A stretch of 64,000 nt of DNA, from positions 273,678 to 337,677 of the forward strand of contig NZ_QFHO01000001.1 in assembly GCF_004920835.1 (NCBI RefSeq). The letters run 5' to 3'. Shown in pieces: positions 1-7,512 of the stretch. Each line of letters begins with the position of its first letter. Position 1 is the stretch's first letter. The stretch comes from Stenotrophomonas maltophilia (GTDB taxonomy: Bacteria; Pseudomonadota; Gammaproteobacteria; Xanthomonadales; Xanthomonadaceae). The notes beneath the pieces are model-generated. The model saw only the letters and a list, made by a program, of their open reading frames with translations. It did no database searches and was not told the origin of the DNA. A program made the position numbers and the translations under genes.

Positions 1-453
1 GAAGTTCGCGCCACCGAACCCACACAGGATCGCAATGGCCACGAACACCCAGTACGGCGTGGCCGGATTCTGTACCGCAAAGCCGAGCCAGAGCGTCGGC
101 GCCAGCAGCGAGGCCGTGGACAGCGCGGTCCAGCGGCGGCCACCGAAGATCGGGATCACGAATGAATAGAAGATGCGCAGGGTGGCGCCGGACAGGCTGG
201 GCAGCGCCACCAGCCAGAACAGCTGGTCGGTGCTGAAGTTGAAGCCGATCTTCGGCAGGCTGATCGACACCGCTGAGAACAGCACCCAGACCGAGAAGGC
301 GAGCAGCAGCGAGGGGATCGAGATGACCAGGTTGCGGGTGGCGACCCGCTTGCCGGTGCGCTCCCAATAGCCGGGGTCTTCCGGCGTCCAGTCGCTGATG
401 ACGCGACCGGGACGGGCAGTGCTGCGGACAACAGGATCGCTACCGACGGTCAT
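1..453 (-). CDS. narK: NarK-type nitrate/nitrite MFS transporter, N-terminal part
   Basis: Only the first 151 codons are in the window; the rest lies beyond position 1. The reading frame starts at the ATG read from 453-451 and runs open to the edge. After a basic N-terminal tail, hydrophobic segments alternate with loops, including NLVISIPSLLLAF and the loop FSTDQLFWLVALPSLSGATL, typical of the NarK/nitrate-nitrite porter branch of the major facilitator superfamily. These inner-membrane carriers bring in nitrate and/or export nitrite for respiratory nitrate reductase. The gene follows the molybdenum cofactor operon on the same strand, and a perfect FNR/Anr box lies about 95 bp before the start, which fits anaerobic induction. 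Substrate direction cannot be judged from this fragment. Confidence 0.85.
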   Translation of the reverse strand, partial: MTVGSDPVVRSTARPGRVISDWTPEDPGYWERTGKRVATRNLVISIPSLLLAFSVWVLFSAVSISLPKIGFNFSTDQLFWLVALPSLSGATLRIFYSFVIPIFGGRRWTALSTASLLAPTLWLGFAVQNPATPYWVFVAIAILCGFGGANF

Positions 454-548
454 ACATGGCTCCAAGGCTGTGGAATGACGTGGGTACTGCTTTCAAGTTG
501 TGACCCGTCGTCATGCAGCCATTAGGCCGCGCAGCAACAACGACGGGG

Positions 549-562
549 TTGATCTGGATCAA
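549..562. promoter_or_regulatory. FNR/Anr box
   Basis: TTGATCTGGATCAA matches the FNR/Anr consensus TTGAT-N4-ATCAA at all ten defined bases. It lies in the 134-bp gap between the narK-type gene (start 453) and the end of the molybdenum cofactor operon (598), so it most likely activates narK when oxygen is low. Confidence 0.85.
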
Positions 563-597
563 TCAGGGGGCGGTTTCCACCCTGCCCCTGACAAATG

Positions 598-963
598 TCA
601 AACCGAAGGCGCGGTGGTGCGGCGGGTCACCCCGCGCTGGCGTACGCTGTCGCGCACGTCCACATCGAACTGCAGCTGAAGCTGGCCGCCATCTTCCAGG
701 GCAATGTCGAACGGAAGGCCGTCACGGCAAGGCAGCCGTGCAGCCAAGGCCTCAACGGCCGGGCGCGGCAACACCAGGCGGCAGAAGGTGCCTGCGTCCA
801 GCAACACGGGCTGCTCGCCGCCATGCAGCGACACCGCCATACCCCAGCCCTCGATCCCGCCAAAACGGGTCATGTTCTCGACCGATTCACCGGCCAGCAG
901 GCGCGCCAGTTCGGCCTCGTCCAGGCGAAGCCGTACTGATTGATCCTGCAACTGCACTTTCAT
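598..963 (-). CDS. Small conserved protein at the end of the Moco operon (possibly DUF7009-like)
   Basis: The 121-residue product begins MKVQLQDQSVRLRLDEAEL. The ATG overlaps the mobA stop as ATGA, which points to translational coupling, so I prefer it to an in-frame start six codons upstream. The start resembles the short 'MK-hydrophobic-SVRLRL' proteins grouped as DUF7009, but I cannot confirm the match. There is no signal peptide or membrane segment and no visible catalytic motif. Its place as last gene of the moa-moe-mob operon suggests a role with molybdoenzymes, by inference only. Confidence 0.7.
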   Translation of the reverse strand: MKVQLQDQSVRLRLDEAELARLLAGESVENMTRFGGIEGWGMAVSLHGGEQPVLLDAGTFCRLVLPRPAVEALAARLPCRDGLPFDIALEDGGQLQLQFDVDVRDSVRQRGVTRRTTAPSV

Positions 964-1508
964 GACGCAACATCCTCCCATTGTTCGGGGGTATTGCAGT
1001 TGACCAGGCAGGCTTCGTCAACGCTTTCCAGCAGCAGCGCGTGCATCTGCAGGCGGCGCTGGAAGGCCTGTACCGAGCGCGGCCCCTGCGCATCATCCAG
1101 CATCGTGGCCAGCACGCTACGAGTGGCATTGTCCACATTCAACCGCATGGGAAAGGGATGCCCGTCAAAGATCGTGCACGCGCCCCGCCCCTCGGCAGCC
1201 AGCCGTTGCAGCAGCCGTGGCGCCAGCAACGGCGTATCCACCGCTACCACCCAGGCCGGGCTGTCGGGCATCTGCTGCATCACGCTGTGCAGTCCACCCA
1301 GGGGACCGCAGCGCGCCACCTGATCGGGGATGCCGCCGAAGGCCGGATAGTCGCCGCTCACCCACACCCGTTCGGCGCCGGCCTGCAGCAGCAGGCCACG
1401 CATATGTTCCAGCAGGGTGCGCCCCTTCCACGGCAGCAGCGCCTTGTCGCGCCCCATCCGGCTGGACAGGCCACCGGCCAGCACGATGCCGTTGATGGTT
1501 CCATTCAT
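960..1508 (-). CDS. mobA: Molybdenum cofactor guanylyltransferase
   Basis: MobA attaches GMP to molybdopterin to make the bis-MGD cofactor used by nitrate reductase and other DMSO-reductase-family enzymes. The 182-residue protein has the nucleotidyltransferase signature LAGGLSSRMGRDKALL near residues 10-25 and the metal-binding region VVAVDTPLL near residue 90. Its length is close to the usual 190 or so. It lies between moaE (34 bp upstream, separated by a REP palindrome) and a small ORF whose ATG overlaps its stop codon. Confidence 0.93.
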   Translation of the reverse strand: MNGTINGIVLAGGLSSRMGRDKALLPWKGRTLLEHMRGLLLQAGAERVWVSGDYPAFGGIPDQVARCGPLGGLHSVMQQMPDSPAWVVAVDTPLLAPRLLQRLAAEGRGACTIFDGHPFPMRLNVDNATRSVLATMLDDAQGPRSVQAFQRRLQMHALLLESVDEACLVNCNTPEQWEDVAS

Positions 1509-1509
1509 G

Positions 1510-1532
1510 GTAGAGCCACGCCATGCGTGGCT
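1510..1532 (+). repeat. SMAG/REP palindrome inside the Moco operon
   Basis: GTAG followed by an 8-bp stem AGCCACGC, loop CAT and GCGTGGCT. It fills most of the 33-bp gap between moaE and mobA, so it would be transcribed within the operon mRNA and could affect stability or the relative output of the two halves. Confidence 0.75.
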
Positions 1533-1541
1533 GCAGCGGAC

Positions 1542-2042
1542 TCAATGGTGGTGGTCGTGCGCATGGTCATGGGCATGTGCGGGCTCGCTGTCCGCATGGC
1601 ACAGGCTGCAACCCTCGCTCCACTCGCTGTCACCGTCCTCGTAATGCTCCTGCTTCCAGATCGGGCACTGGTGCTTCACCACCTCGATCAACTGCCGGCA
1701 GGCCCGGAACGCCTCGTCCCGGTGCGGGCTGCCGGCCGCCACCACCACCGCCACATCGCCGATACCCAGGCGGCCCTTGGCGTGGGCCACATACAGCTTC
1801 AGCTTCGGACCAAACGTGGCCTCGACCTCGGCAGCCAAGCGCTTGAACTCGTTCAGCACCAACGGTTCGAACAGGTCGTAGGTGATCCCGTTCACCGGCC
1901 GACCGATATTGACATCACGCACCTTGCCGATGAACACATCGATGCCACCGAACCCCGGATCGGACACCGCCGCGATGCCCTCGGCCGGATCGATCGCCGC
2001 CTGCGCGCGGTCCACCACCTTGGCGATGATCTTCTCGCTCAT
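1542..2042 (-). CDS. moaE: Molybdopterin synthase catalytic subunit MoaE, with a His-rich tail
   Basis: MoaE is the large subunit of molybdopterin synthase. With thiocarboxylated MoaD it inserts two sulfurs into precursor Z. The 166-residue protein shows the family core GIDVFIGKVRD, the region AHAKGRLGIGDVAVVVAAGSPHR and the lysine-containing active-site segment EVVKHQCPIWKQE. After that core there is an unusual C-terminal tail with acidic and Cys residues (CSLCHAD) that ends in a histidine cluster (HAHDHAHDHHH). The tail is absent from the E. coli enzyme and could bind metal, which is my inference. moaD lies 3 bp upstream. Confidence 0.94.
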   Translation of the reverse strand: MSEKIIAKVVDRAQAAIDPAEGIAAVSDPGFGGIDVFIGKVRDVNIGRPVNGITYDLFEPLVLNEFKRLAAEVEATFGPKLKLYVAHAKGRLGIGDVAVVVAAGSPHRDEAFRACRQLIEVVKHQCPIWKQEHYEDGDSEWSEGCSLCHADSEPAHAHDHAHDHHH

Positions 2043-2045
2043 CGC

Positions 2046-2309
2046 TCAGCCCCCGCTCACCGGCGGCAGGATCGCCACCCGGCCATCGTCGGGCAGCGCC
2101 TCGTGGTCACGCAGCACGCGTTGCTGGTCGGCAAATGCCGAGTAGTCCAGCAGGCCCGCGCGGAAACCTGGCCAGCGCAGCGGCAGCAGCTCGCGCAGCG
2201 CCTGGCGCAGGTCGGCCACGGTGCCACCGGCCACCTCCACCGCGATCTCGCGGCTGGCATCCAGATCGGAAAACGCGCCAAACAACTGCAGATTCACCTG
2301 TTTCATCAT
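2046..2309 (-). CDS. moaD: Molybdopterin synthase sulfur carrier subunit MoaD
   Basis: This 87-residue ubiquitin-fold sulfur carrier ends in the required Gly-Gly (PPVSGG), the site of thiocarboxylation that delivers sulfur to MoaE. The N-terminal strand VNLQLFGAFSDL and the segment DDGRVAILPPVSGG are typical. Its start overlaps the moeA stop by 4 bp and moaE follows after 3 bp, so the two synthase subunits should be made together. Confidence 0.93.
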   Translation of the reverse strand: MMKQVNLQLFGAFSDLDASREIAVEVAGGTVADLRQALRELLPLRWPGFRAGLLDYSAFADQQRVLRDHEALPDDGRVAILPPVSGG

Positions 2310-3559
2310 GACTCCTGGCTCGCCAGCTGCACCGGGTCATGGTGACCCCAGCCCTGTACCCGCACCGGCGTGCCAGCGGTGGCCAGGTCGCCCTCGGCCT
2401 CCAGCACCACCCAGGCGTTGGCCTGCAGCATGGACATCAAACGGAACGACTCCTGCCCGGACAGCACGCGCGCACTCAGGCGCCCCTGACCGTCCACTTC
2501 CACCCGCGCCCGCGCGTGGAAGCGCAGGCCCGGCGGCTTGCGCACGTCGGCCCGCAGTGGCAGCTGCAACACGGCTTCCGGTGCCAGTCCCAGCAGGCGG
2601 CGCAGCACCGGCTCCACGAAGAAGCGCTGGCCCACGGCGGCCGAGACCGGGTTGCCAGGCAGGCCGAAATACAGCGCGCCATTGGGCAGCACCGCGAACA
2701 GCAGCGGCTTGCCCGGGCGGATCGCCACCTTGTGGAAGACGATGCGCGCACCACGGCCACGCAGTGCATCGGGAACGAAATCGTAGCGGCCGGCCGACAC
2801 CGCGCCGGTGCTGATCAGCAGCTGCGCGCCGGCAGCCAGCGCATCATCCAGCACCGCATTGAACGCGGCCACGTCATCGCCCACGGTGCCCTGCCAGACC
2901 ACTTCGGCACCGGCGGCCTGCAGGCGACCCACCAGATACGGCCGGTTGCTGTCACGGATCTGGCCGGATTCCAGCGTCTGCGCCGCCTCGGTCACCAGCT
3001 CCTTGCCGGTGGCGATCACCGCCGCCTTCGGCCGCGCCACCACCGCCACCTGGCCCACGCCGATGGCATGCAGCAGGGTGCGCGCATTGATGTCCAGCAC
3101 CTGCCCGGCCTGCAGCACACGTTCCCCGTCGCTCACATCCTGGCCGCGCAGGCGCACGTTCTGGCCCGGCTTCACCGTGCCCTTCAAGGCGATGCGGGTC
3201 GGGCGTCCATCCTCGCTGGCGAGGATGTCCACGTTCTCGACCGGCACCACCGTATCCAGCCCAACCGGCATGCGCGCACCGGTCATGATTTCCCAGGCAC
3301 CCTCGCCGCCTTCGGCGCCAGCATCGCCGGCCGCCTGCCAACCCTGCACCGCGAATTCGGTACCGGCCTCGAACGTCGCGCCGTTGGCGCGCAGCGCGAA
3401 GCCGTCCATCGCCGAGTTGTCGAACGGTGGCAGCGACTGCCCGCTGATGATGTCACTGGCCAGAGTGCGGCCAGCGGCCTCATGCAGCGGCAGGCGCTCG
3501 GCCGGCAGCGACATGGCCGCGTCCAGCAGGTGCTGCAAGGCTTCGCCGTAGGGAATCAT
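2306..3559 (-). CDS. moeA: Molybdopterin molybdenumtransferase
   Basis: MoeA inserts molybdate into adenylylated molybdopterin. The 417-residue protein has the family layout: PPFDNSAMDGFALR near residues 50-60, the MoCF-binding segment LLISTGAVSAGRYDFVP, the LPGNPVSA segment in the middle, and a C-terminal beta domain. The usual Gly-Gly-Val-Ser form of the STGAVSAG motif is slightly altered. The chosen ATG (3559) overlaps the moaCB stop as ATGA; a 22-codon upstream extension in the same frame would run into moaCB and is not supported. Confidence 0.94.
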   Translation of the reverse strand: MIPYGEALQHLLDAAMSLPAERLPLHEAAGRTLASDIISGQSLPPFDNSAMDGFALRANGATFEAGTEFAVQGWQAAGDAGAEGGEGAWEIMTGARMPVGLDTVVPVENVDILASEDGRPTRIALKGTVKPGQNVRLRGQDVSDGERVLQAGQVLDINARTLLHAIGVGQVAVVARPKAAVIATGKELVTEAAQTLESGQIRDSNRPYLVGRLQAAGAEVVWQGTVGDDVAAFNAVLDDALAAGAQLLISTGAVSAGRYDFVPDALRGRGARIVFHKVAIRPGKPLLFAVLPNGALYFGLPGNPVSAAVGQRFFVEPVLRRLLGLAPEAVLQLPLRADVRKPPGLRFHARARVEVDGQGRLSARVLSGQESFRLMSMLQANAWVVLEAEGDLATAGTPVRVQGWGHHDPVQLASQES

Positions 3560-4566
3560 GAGTGGCCATCTCCCTCGACCATCGCCAGGGCATGGCCCAG
3601 TACCGGCGCCAGGATATCCAGGCACTGCGCTGCGGCCTTCGGGCTGCCCGGCAATGCAAACACCAGCATGTTGCCCAGCTGCACCACCTCGGCACGGCTC
3701 AGCCAGGCCATCGGCGTGTGCTGCGCGCTCAGCGCCCGCACCATCTGCGCCAGGCCATGCACCGGCCGCACGTTCAAGGAACGCAGCGCCTCCGGGGTCA
3801 GGTCACGCGGGCCCAGCCCGGTACCGCCAGTGCACAGGCACAAGCGCACACCGTCGGCGGCCAACGCCTGCAGGCGGCCCGCCAACGGCTCGATGCCATC
3901 GGGCAACACCTCGGCGGCCACGACCTCACCGCCCAGCTTTTTCACGCCGGCAACCAGGGTCGGGCCAGAGATATCTTCGTAGGTGCCGTCGCTGGCGCGA
4001 TCGCTCAGCGTGATCACCGCGCAGGCCGCGCCCTCCAGGCCCTTCGGCGCACGCGGCTTGAAGCGCGCGCGCTCGGCATCATCCATGCCGTCCGGGTGCA
4101 GCCACACGCCGCGCTTGCCACCTTCCTTGAACAGCAGGCGGATGCCTTCGATGCGCAGCGCGGGTTCCACCGGCTTGCTCAGGTCGTACAGGGTCAGCAG
4201 CGCCGCGTTGACGCCAGCCAGTGCCTCCATCTCCACGCCGGTGCGCGCCTCGCTGGCGCACTCGCACCACACGCGAATCGCCTGCCGCTCCGGCACCGGC
4301 GCGCAGAACACCTGCACCAGTTCCAGCGGCAGCGGGTGGCACAGCGGCATCAGCATCGAGGCCATCTTGGCGCCCTGCAGGCCGGCAATCTCGGCCATCA
4401 CCAGCGCATCGCCCTTGGGCAGGCGGCGCTCGACGATCAGCGGATAGGCCACCGGCCCGGCATGCAGCTCGCCCACCGCCACCGCGCGGCGGCGGGTGAT
4501 GCGCTTGTCGCGGACATCGGCCATATGGAAGGCCGCATTCAATTCCCCACTCATCGTGTTGCTCAT
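3556..4566 (-). CDS. moaCB: Bifunctional MoaC-MoaB fusion
   Basis: Residues 1 to about 155 are MoaC (cyclic pyranopterin monophosphate synthase): the segment MLMPLCHPLPLELVQV and the later GVEMEALAGVNAALLTLYDLSK carry the conserved active-site region. Residues from about 170 on are a MoaB/MogA-type domain that binds or adenylylates molybdopterin: ITLSDRASDGTYEDISGP, TGGTGLGPRDLTPEAL and LPGSPKAA. In E. coli these are separate proteins; a single 336-residue fusion annotated MoaC/MoaB is known in xanthomonads. Both ends overlap neighbours by 4 bp (moaA before, moeA after). No separate mogA is visible in the window. Confidence 0.93.
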   Translation of the reverse strand: MSNTMSGELNAAFHMADVRDKRITRRRAVAVGELHAGPVAYPLIVERRLPKGDALVMAEIAGLQGAKMASMLMPLCHPLPLELVQVFCAPVPERQAIRVWCECASEARTGVEMEALAGVNAALLTLYDLSKPVEPALRIEGIRLLFKEGGKRGVWLHPDGMDDAERARFKPRAPKGLEGAACAVITLSDRASDGTYEDISGPTLVAGVKKLGGEVVAAEVLPDGIEPLAGRLQALAADGVRLCLCTGGTGLGPRDLTPEALRSLNVRPVHGLAQMVRALSAQHTPMAWLSRAEVVQLGNMLVFALPGSPKAAAQCLDILAPVLGHALAMVEGDGHS

Positions 4567-5543
4567 CCTCCGATGGAGGCCAGGTGCGGGGTCAGCCCGG
4601 TCTGGCCCTGGTGCAGTCCATGCCCGGCCGCTTTCAGGCCAAGCTGTGTGGTGATGCGTGCCAGCAGGGCGTCGTGGTCATCGTCGCTCTGCAGCAGCGG
4701 GCGCAGCGGCACGCCGAACTCGCCGAACAGGCACAGCCGCAGGTCGCCCTTGGCGGTCACCCGCAGGCGGTTGCAGCCCTTGCAGAAGTCACGCGAATAC
4801 GGGGCGATGATGCCGATGCTGCCGCGATGGTCGGGGTGACCGAACTCACGCGCCGGGCCGGCATCGGCCGCGCGCGGACGCTCGTGCCAGCCAGCGGCGA
4901 GCAGCTGCTCGATCACCACGTCGGCGCGCAGGTGGTGGCGCTGGAAATAGGCTTCGTTGTCGCCGGTGCGCATCAGTTCGATGAAGCGCACGCTGAAGGG
5001 ACGGTCGCGCAGGTAATCCATCCACTGCGGCAGCTCGTCATCATTCAAGCCGCGCAGCAGCACCGCGTTGAGCTTGATCGCCGGCAGGCCCAAAGCCTGC
5101 GCCAGGGCCAGGCCCTGTTCGATCTCCGGCAGGCGGTCATGCCCGGTGATGGTCCTGAAGCGTTCGCGCTGCAGGCTGTCCATGCTCACGTTCAGCGCGG
5201 TCAGGCCGGCCCGGTGCCAACCCGGCAGGCGACGCGGCAGCAGCGTGCCGTTGGTGGTGATGGCCACCTTGCGGATGCCCGGTACCGCCGCCACGGTGGC
5301 GATGATCTCGTCCAGGTCCTTGCGCAGGCTGGGTTCGCCACCAGTCAGGCGGATCTTGCTCATGCCCAGCGCGGCGAACGCGCGCACCAGGCGCGCGATT
5401 TCATCCACCTGCAGGAAGCGCGGGCGGCCATCGGCCTGGTAACCGTCGGGCAGGCAGTAGCTGCAACGGAAGTTGCAGGCTTCGGTCAACGACAGGCGCA
5501 GGTATGGAAAGCTGCGTCCAAAACCGTCGGTGAGTTGGCTCAT
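4563..5543 (-). CDS. moaA: GTP 3',8-cyclase (radical SAM)
   Basis: MoaA performs the first step of molybdenum cofactor synthesis, cyclising GTP with radical SAM chemistry. The N-terminal cluster CNFRCSYC (CX3CX2C, about residues 23-30) and the second cluster CKGCNRL...C in the C-terminal half are both present, and the protein ends in the Gly-Gly important for activity. I chose the ATG at 5543 because AGGTGG lies 7 bp before it; a GTG eight codons upstream is in frame but lacks such a site. It is first in the operon and a degenerate FNR-like site lies about 110 bp upstream. Confidence 0.94.
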   Translation of the reverse strand: MSQLTDGFGRSFPYLRLSLTEACNFRCSYCLPDGYQADGRPRFLQVDEIARLVRAFAALGMSKIRLTGGEPSLRKDLDEIIATVAAVPGIRKVAITTNGTLLPRRLPGWHRAGLTALNVSMDSLQRERFRTITGHDRLPEIEQGLALAQALGLPAIKLNAVLLRGLNDDELPQWMDYLRDRPFSVRFIELMRTGDNEAYFQRHHLRADVVIEQLLAAGWHERPRAADAGPAREFGHPDHRGSIGIIAPYSRDFCKGCNRLRVTAKGDLRLCLFGEFGVPLRPLLQSDDDHDALLARITTQLGLKAAGHGLHQGQTGLTPHLASIGG

Positions 5544-5650
5544 GGCTGGTCCACCTAGTTGCTCCACCGTCTTGCCTGTGCCCGGAACGGCCCGGAAACC
5601 CTCGTCTGCTGGAACGATTGCCAGAGTACGCGGCAGTCAGTTCCATGGGC

Positions 5651-5664
5651 ATGACTTAAATCAA
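5651..5664. promoter_or_regulatory. Degenerate FNR/Anr-like site before moaA
   Basis: Read on the minus strand it is TTGATTTAAGTCAT, eight of ten matches to TTGAT-N4-ATCAA. It lies between divergent moaA and the small gene at 5738. Together with the perfect box before narK it suggests that the Moco operon also responds to oxygen, but one half-site is weak. Confidence 0.45.
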
Positions 5665-5737
5665 TCGCCTTCGGCCCCGCGCGGCAGGCGTTGTGGCAGC
5701 ATGCGGCTTTCGGTGCAGCGGGCGTGTGACAACCCTC

Positions 5738-6142
5738 ATGATGATGAACGATTTCCAGCAGTTGCTGCACGCCGCAGGCCAGCAGGCTGAACCGCAACGC
5801 TTGCTGTTCGTATTCGTGCGCGCCGAGCTGCCCGAATCGCCCACCGGTGACCAGCGCGACCGGCATGACCGCCGCGAGGGCGGCACCCTGTCGCCGGTGC
5901 TGTGCGTGGACAAGCTGCCGGCCGAGGTGCCCAGCTTCCAGGCGCTGGCGGCCGAGTCGACCACCACCGGCATCGACTGGGACCTGGTGTTCGTGGCGGC
6001 GCTGGACGGTCGCGCCGGTTTCGCACCCAACAGCGATGAGGCCGCCCGCCCGTTGAAGCTGATGGTCAACGCCATCCATGACGGTCAGATCGGCCGCTTC
6101 GCCGCCTTCGACCGGGGCGGCGAGCCTGTTCAGTTCTATTGA
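5738..6142 (+). CDS. Small conserved protein of unknown function
   Basis: A 134-residue soluble protein beginning MMMNDFQQLLHAAGQQ (the exact start among three consecutive ATGs is uncertain). Relatives in xanthomonads are sometimes named 'ribonucleotide reductase subunit alpha', but I see no reductase domain or catalytic cysteines. Visible conserved-looking parts are RLLFVFVRAELP, LCVDKLPAEVPSF and WDLVFVAALDGR. It is divergent from moaA and its last bases overlap the convergent membrane-protein gene that ends at 6136. Function unknown. Confidence 0.75.
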   Translation: MMMNDFQQLLHAAGQQAEPQRLLFVFVRAELPESPTGDQRDRHDRREGGTLSPVLCVDKLPAEVPSFQALAAESTTTGIDWDLVFVAALDGRAGFAPNSDEAARPLKLMVNAIHDGQIGRFAAFDRGGEPVQFY

Positions 6143-6465
6143 GCCACCAGCTGCAGGGTCAGGAAGAAGATCACCAGCACGGTGTTCAGCCCCCAGGCCA
6201 CGGTCAGCCCGCGCGCGGCCACGCCCAGGTTCGGGTTGTGCGCGGTGGGCGCCGCCCGCCAGACCGCCGGGATGATCCAGCCGGTATAGAGCAGCAGCAC
6301 GGCAAATACCCCCAGCAGCAGCGGCGTGCGCTGGTTGGCCAGCGCCCAGAGGGCCACGGCCCACAGAATGTTGCTGGGAATGACGCCCTGCAGCCAGAAC
6401 ACGCTCCAGAGGCGGGAACGACCCTGGGCGTCGGGGGTTGGGTGCAAGGAAGCGGTGGCGGTCAT
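6136..6465 (-). CDS. Small inner-membrane protein
   Basis: 109 residues with three evident hydrophobic segments: VIPSNILWAVALWALA, LLLGVFAVLLLYTGWII and GLNTVLVIFFLTLQLVA. A strong ribosome site (AAGGAGA) lies 5 bp before the ATG, which supports the start. The stop overlaps the end of the convergent gene by 7 bp. I do not recognise the family; no catalytic motif is visible. Confidence 0.8.
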   Translation of the reverse strand: MTATASLHPTPDAQGRSRLWSVFWLQGVIPSNILWAVALWALANQRTPLLLGVFAVLLLYTGWIIPAVWRAAPTAHNPNLGVAARGLTVAWGLNTVLVIFFLTLQLVAQ

Positions 6466-6809
6466 AAGTCTCCTTCTAGCTAGTCAGGAAACGTGCCGGA
6501 CCAGCCTGCGCTTGGTGGCTGGGAACGTCAACCCGAGTCGCACGTCACGCTTTGACGTCTGTAGAGGTCAGCCATGCTCGACTCAGGCGCCCTCCCTGCA
6601 GCGCCTGTCGCCATCGCCCCTCCCCACTCGCTCCCTCCCGCTTCCCAACCTCGACATCTGTCGCAGATTGCACGGTGCGGGCGGATCACCGCGCCAGCCA
6701 GCGCTGGCGGTGCTTAACAGCGTGGGAGAATGCCGAAAGCGTCTGCAATCGAGTGATGTTTGCAATTCTTCTGATTGGCATTGCACAGCGCCAGGGGCTC
6801 AGATGGCGT

Positions 6810-7015
6810 GCCACCGGAAAAAGGGTGGCCGGGTTTCGAATCCCGAGTTGGTCCTGAGTGATTGCGCTTGCCAGTCGGCGTCCACATTCCGTGGCGCCGG
6901 CTGGCAATCCGTCTGCCGGCTATGGCGGGCGGTGCGTTGGGGGCGTTCGCGCCCGCCGGCTTGAGGCCAACCCGGATTCGAACCACGTACCGCCCGCCAC
7001 CTTTCGGGTGGCGGC
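6810..7015 (+). ncRNA. Highly structured leader made of nested inverted repeats
   Basis: The region before the 124-residue gene holds several stems: GCCACC/GGTGGC at 6810-6829; a 15-bp stem with one bulged T at 6870-6905 (GCCAG...CTGGC); GGCGGGC/GCCCGCC about 6924-6957; and CCGCCACC/GGTGGCGG at 6994-7014. The first and last units, each a hairpin next to TTCGAATCC, are inverted copies of one motif, so 6835-6860 can also pair with 6961-6985 and close the domain. TTCGAATCC resembles a tRNA T-arm but no tRNA fold is present. Together with the coupled uORF it may be a regulatory leader. About 300 bp upstream of it (6466-6800) I see nothing I can name. Confidence 0.4.
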
Positions 7016-7047
7016 TACCGATTGCCCTGCACGGAGCCTTGCCATGA
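6922..7047 (+). CDS. Putative leader peptide (uORF) coupled to the next gene
   Basis: An ATG-started 41-codon frame (an in-frame TTG at 6862 would give 61 codons) runs through the structured leader. It ends with TGA in the sequence CCATGAAC, so its stop overlaps the ATG of the downstream gene. The peptide is basic and Pro/Arg-rich (RPTRIRTTYRPPP, then FGWRLPIALHGALP). Exact ATGA coupling suggests that ribosomes translating the leader deliver initiation to the downstream gene. Whether the peptide itself matters is unknown. Confidence 0.4.
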   Translation: MAGGALGAFAPAGLRPTRIRTTYRPPPFGWRLPIALHGALP

Positions 7048-7418
7048 ACGAATCGGACTTCCCCCACCTGCACGCCTACCGCAGCACCGCCCACGATGAC
7101 GGTTCGCCGCAGACTGCGCCCGCAGTGGACAGGAACACCTTCATTACCAACCTCAACCGTATCGGCTCCGGTGCGGCGGCTGACGGGCAACCCTGGCCGG
7201 AGCGTCACCAGCTGCCCGGGCGCTGCCTGGCCCTGGCCGATGCCGATTGTGCGTTGAATGGATTGCGGGTGCTGCTGGAAATGCTGCTGGCGGCCGAACG
7301 CACCCGCCAGAACGGCGAACCGGAAGAGTACGTGGGCGACCGGGTGATGGAGGGGTTGGTACTGGCCAGCCAGTCGTTGTGCGCGCAGGCGGTGGGGCGG
7401 TTGCAGGTGGAGGTGTGA
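7044..7418 (+). CDS. Hypothetical protein downstream of the structured leader
   Basis: 124 residues, soluble, beginning MNESDFPHLHAYRST. The C-terminal half looks helical (CALNGLRVLLEMLLAAERTR and VMEGLVLASQSLCAQAVG). No domain is recognised. The layout of a short N-terminal polar part and two helices recalls small DUF6124-like proteins of pseudomonads, but similarity at residue level is not evident to me. The frame stays open upstream into the leader, but ATG 7044, overlapping the leader ORF stop, is the natural start. Confidence 0.65.
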   Translation: MNESDFPHLHAYRSTAHDDGSPQTAPAVDRNTFITNLNRIGSGAAADGQPWPERHQLPGRCLALADADCALNGLRVLLEMLLAAERTRQNGEPEEYVGDRVMEGLVLASQSLCAQAVGRLQVEV

Positions 7419-7512
7419 CGTCGTGCGACGCGCCGGTCGACGGGCAGAAGTGTCAGGCTGCCTCGTCCCCCGTTCATCTACTGTCCGTGAGGGAGCCGCC
7501 ACCATCACCCGC

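Noticed and set aside
981..3982. Long plus-strand open frames (454 and 547 codons) across the Moco genes
   Set aside because: They lie antisense to moaE, moaD, moeA and mobA, have no family motifs and show the His/Gln/Arg-rich composition typical of GC-rich antisense frames.
5544..5650. Moco riboswitch before moaA
   Set aside because: The leader is short and I could not identify the conserved Moco RNA motif by eye.
6827..6990. tRNA-like TTCGAATCC segments
   Set aside because: Both look like T-arms but no acceptor, D or anticodon arm can be built around either; they fit better as parts of a paired leader structure.
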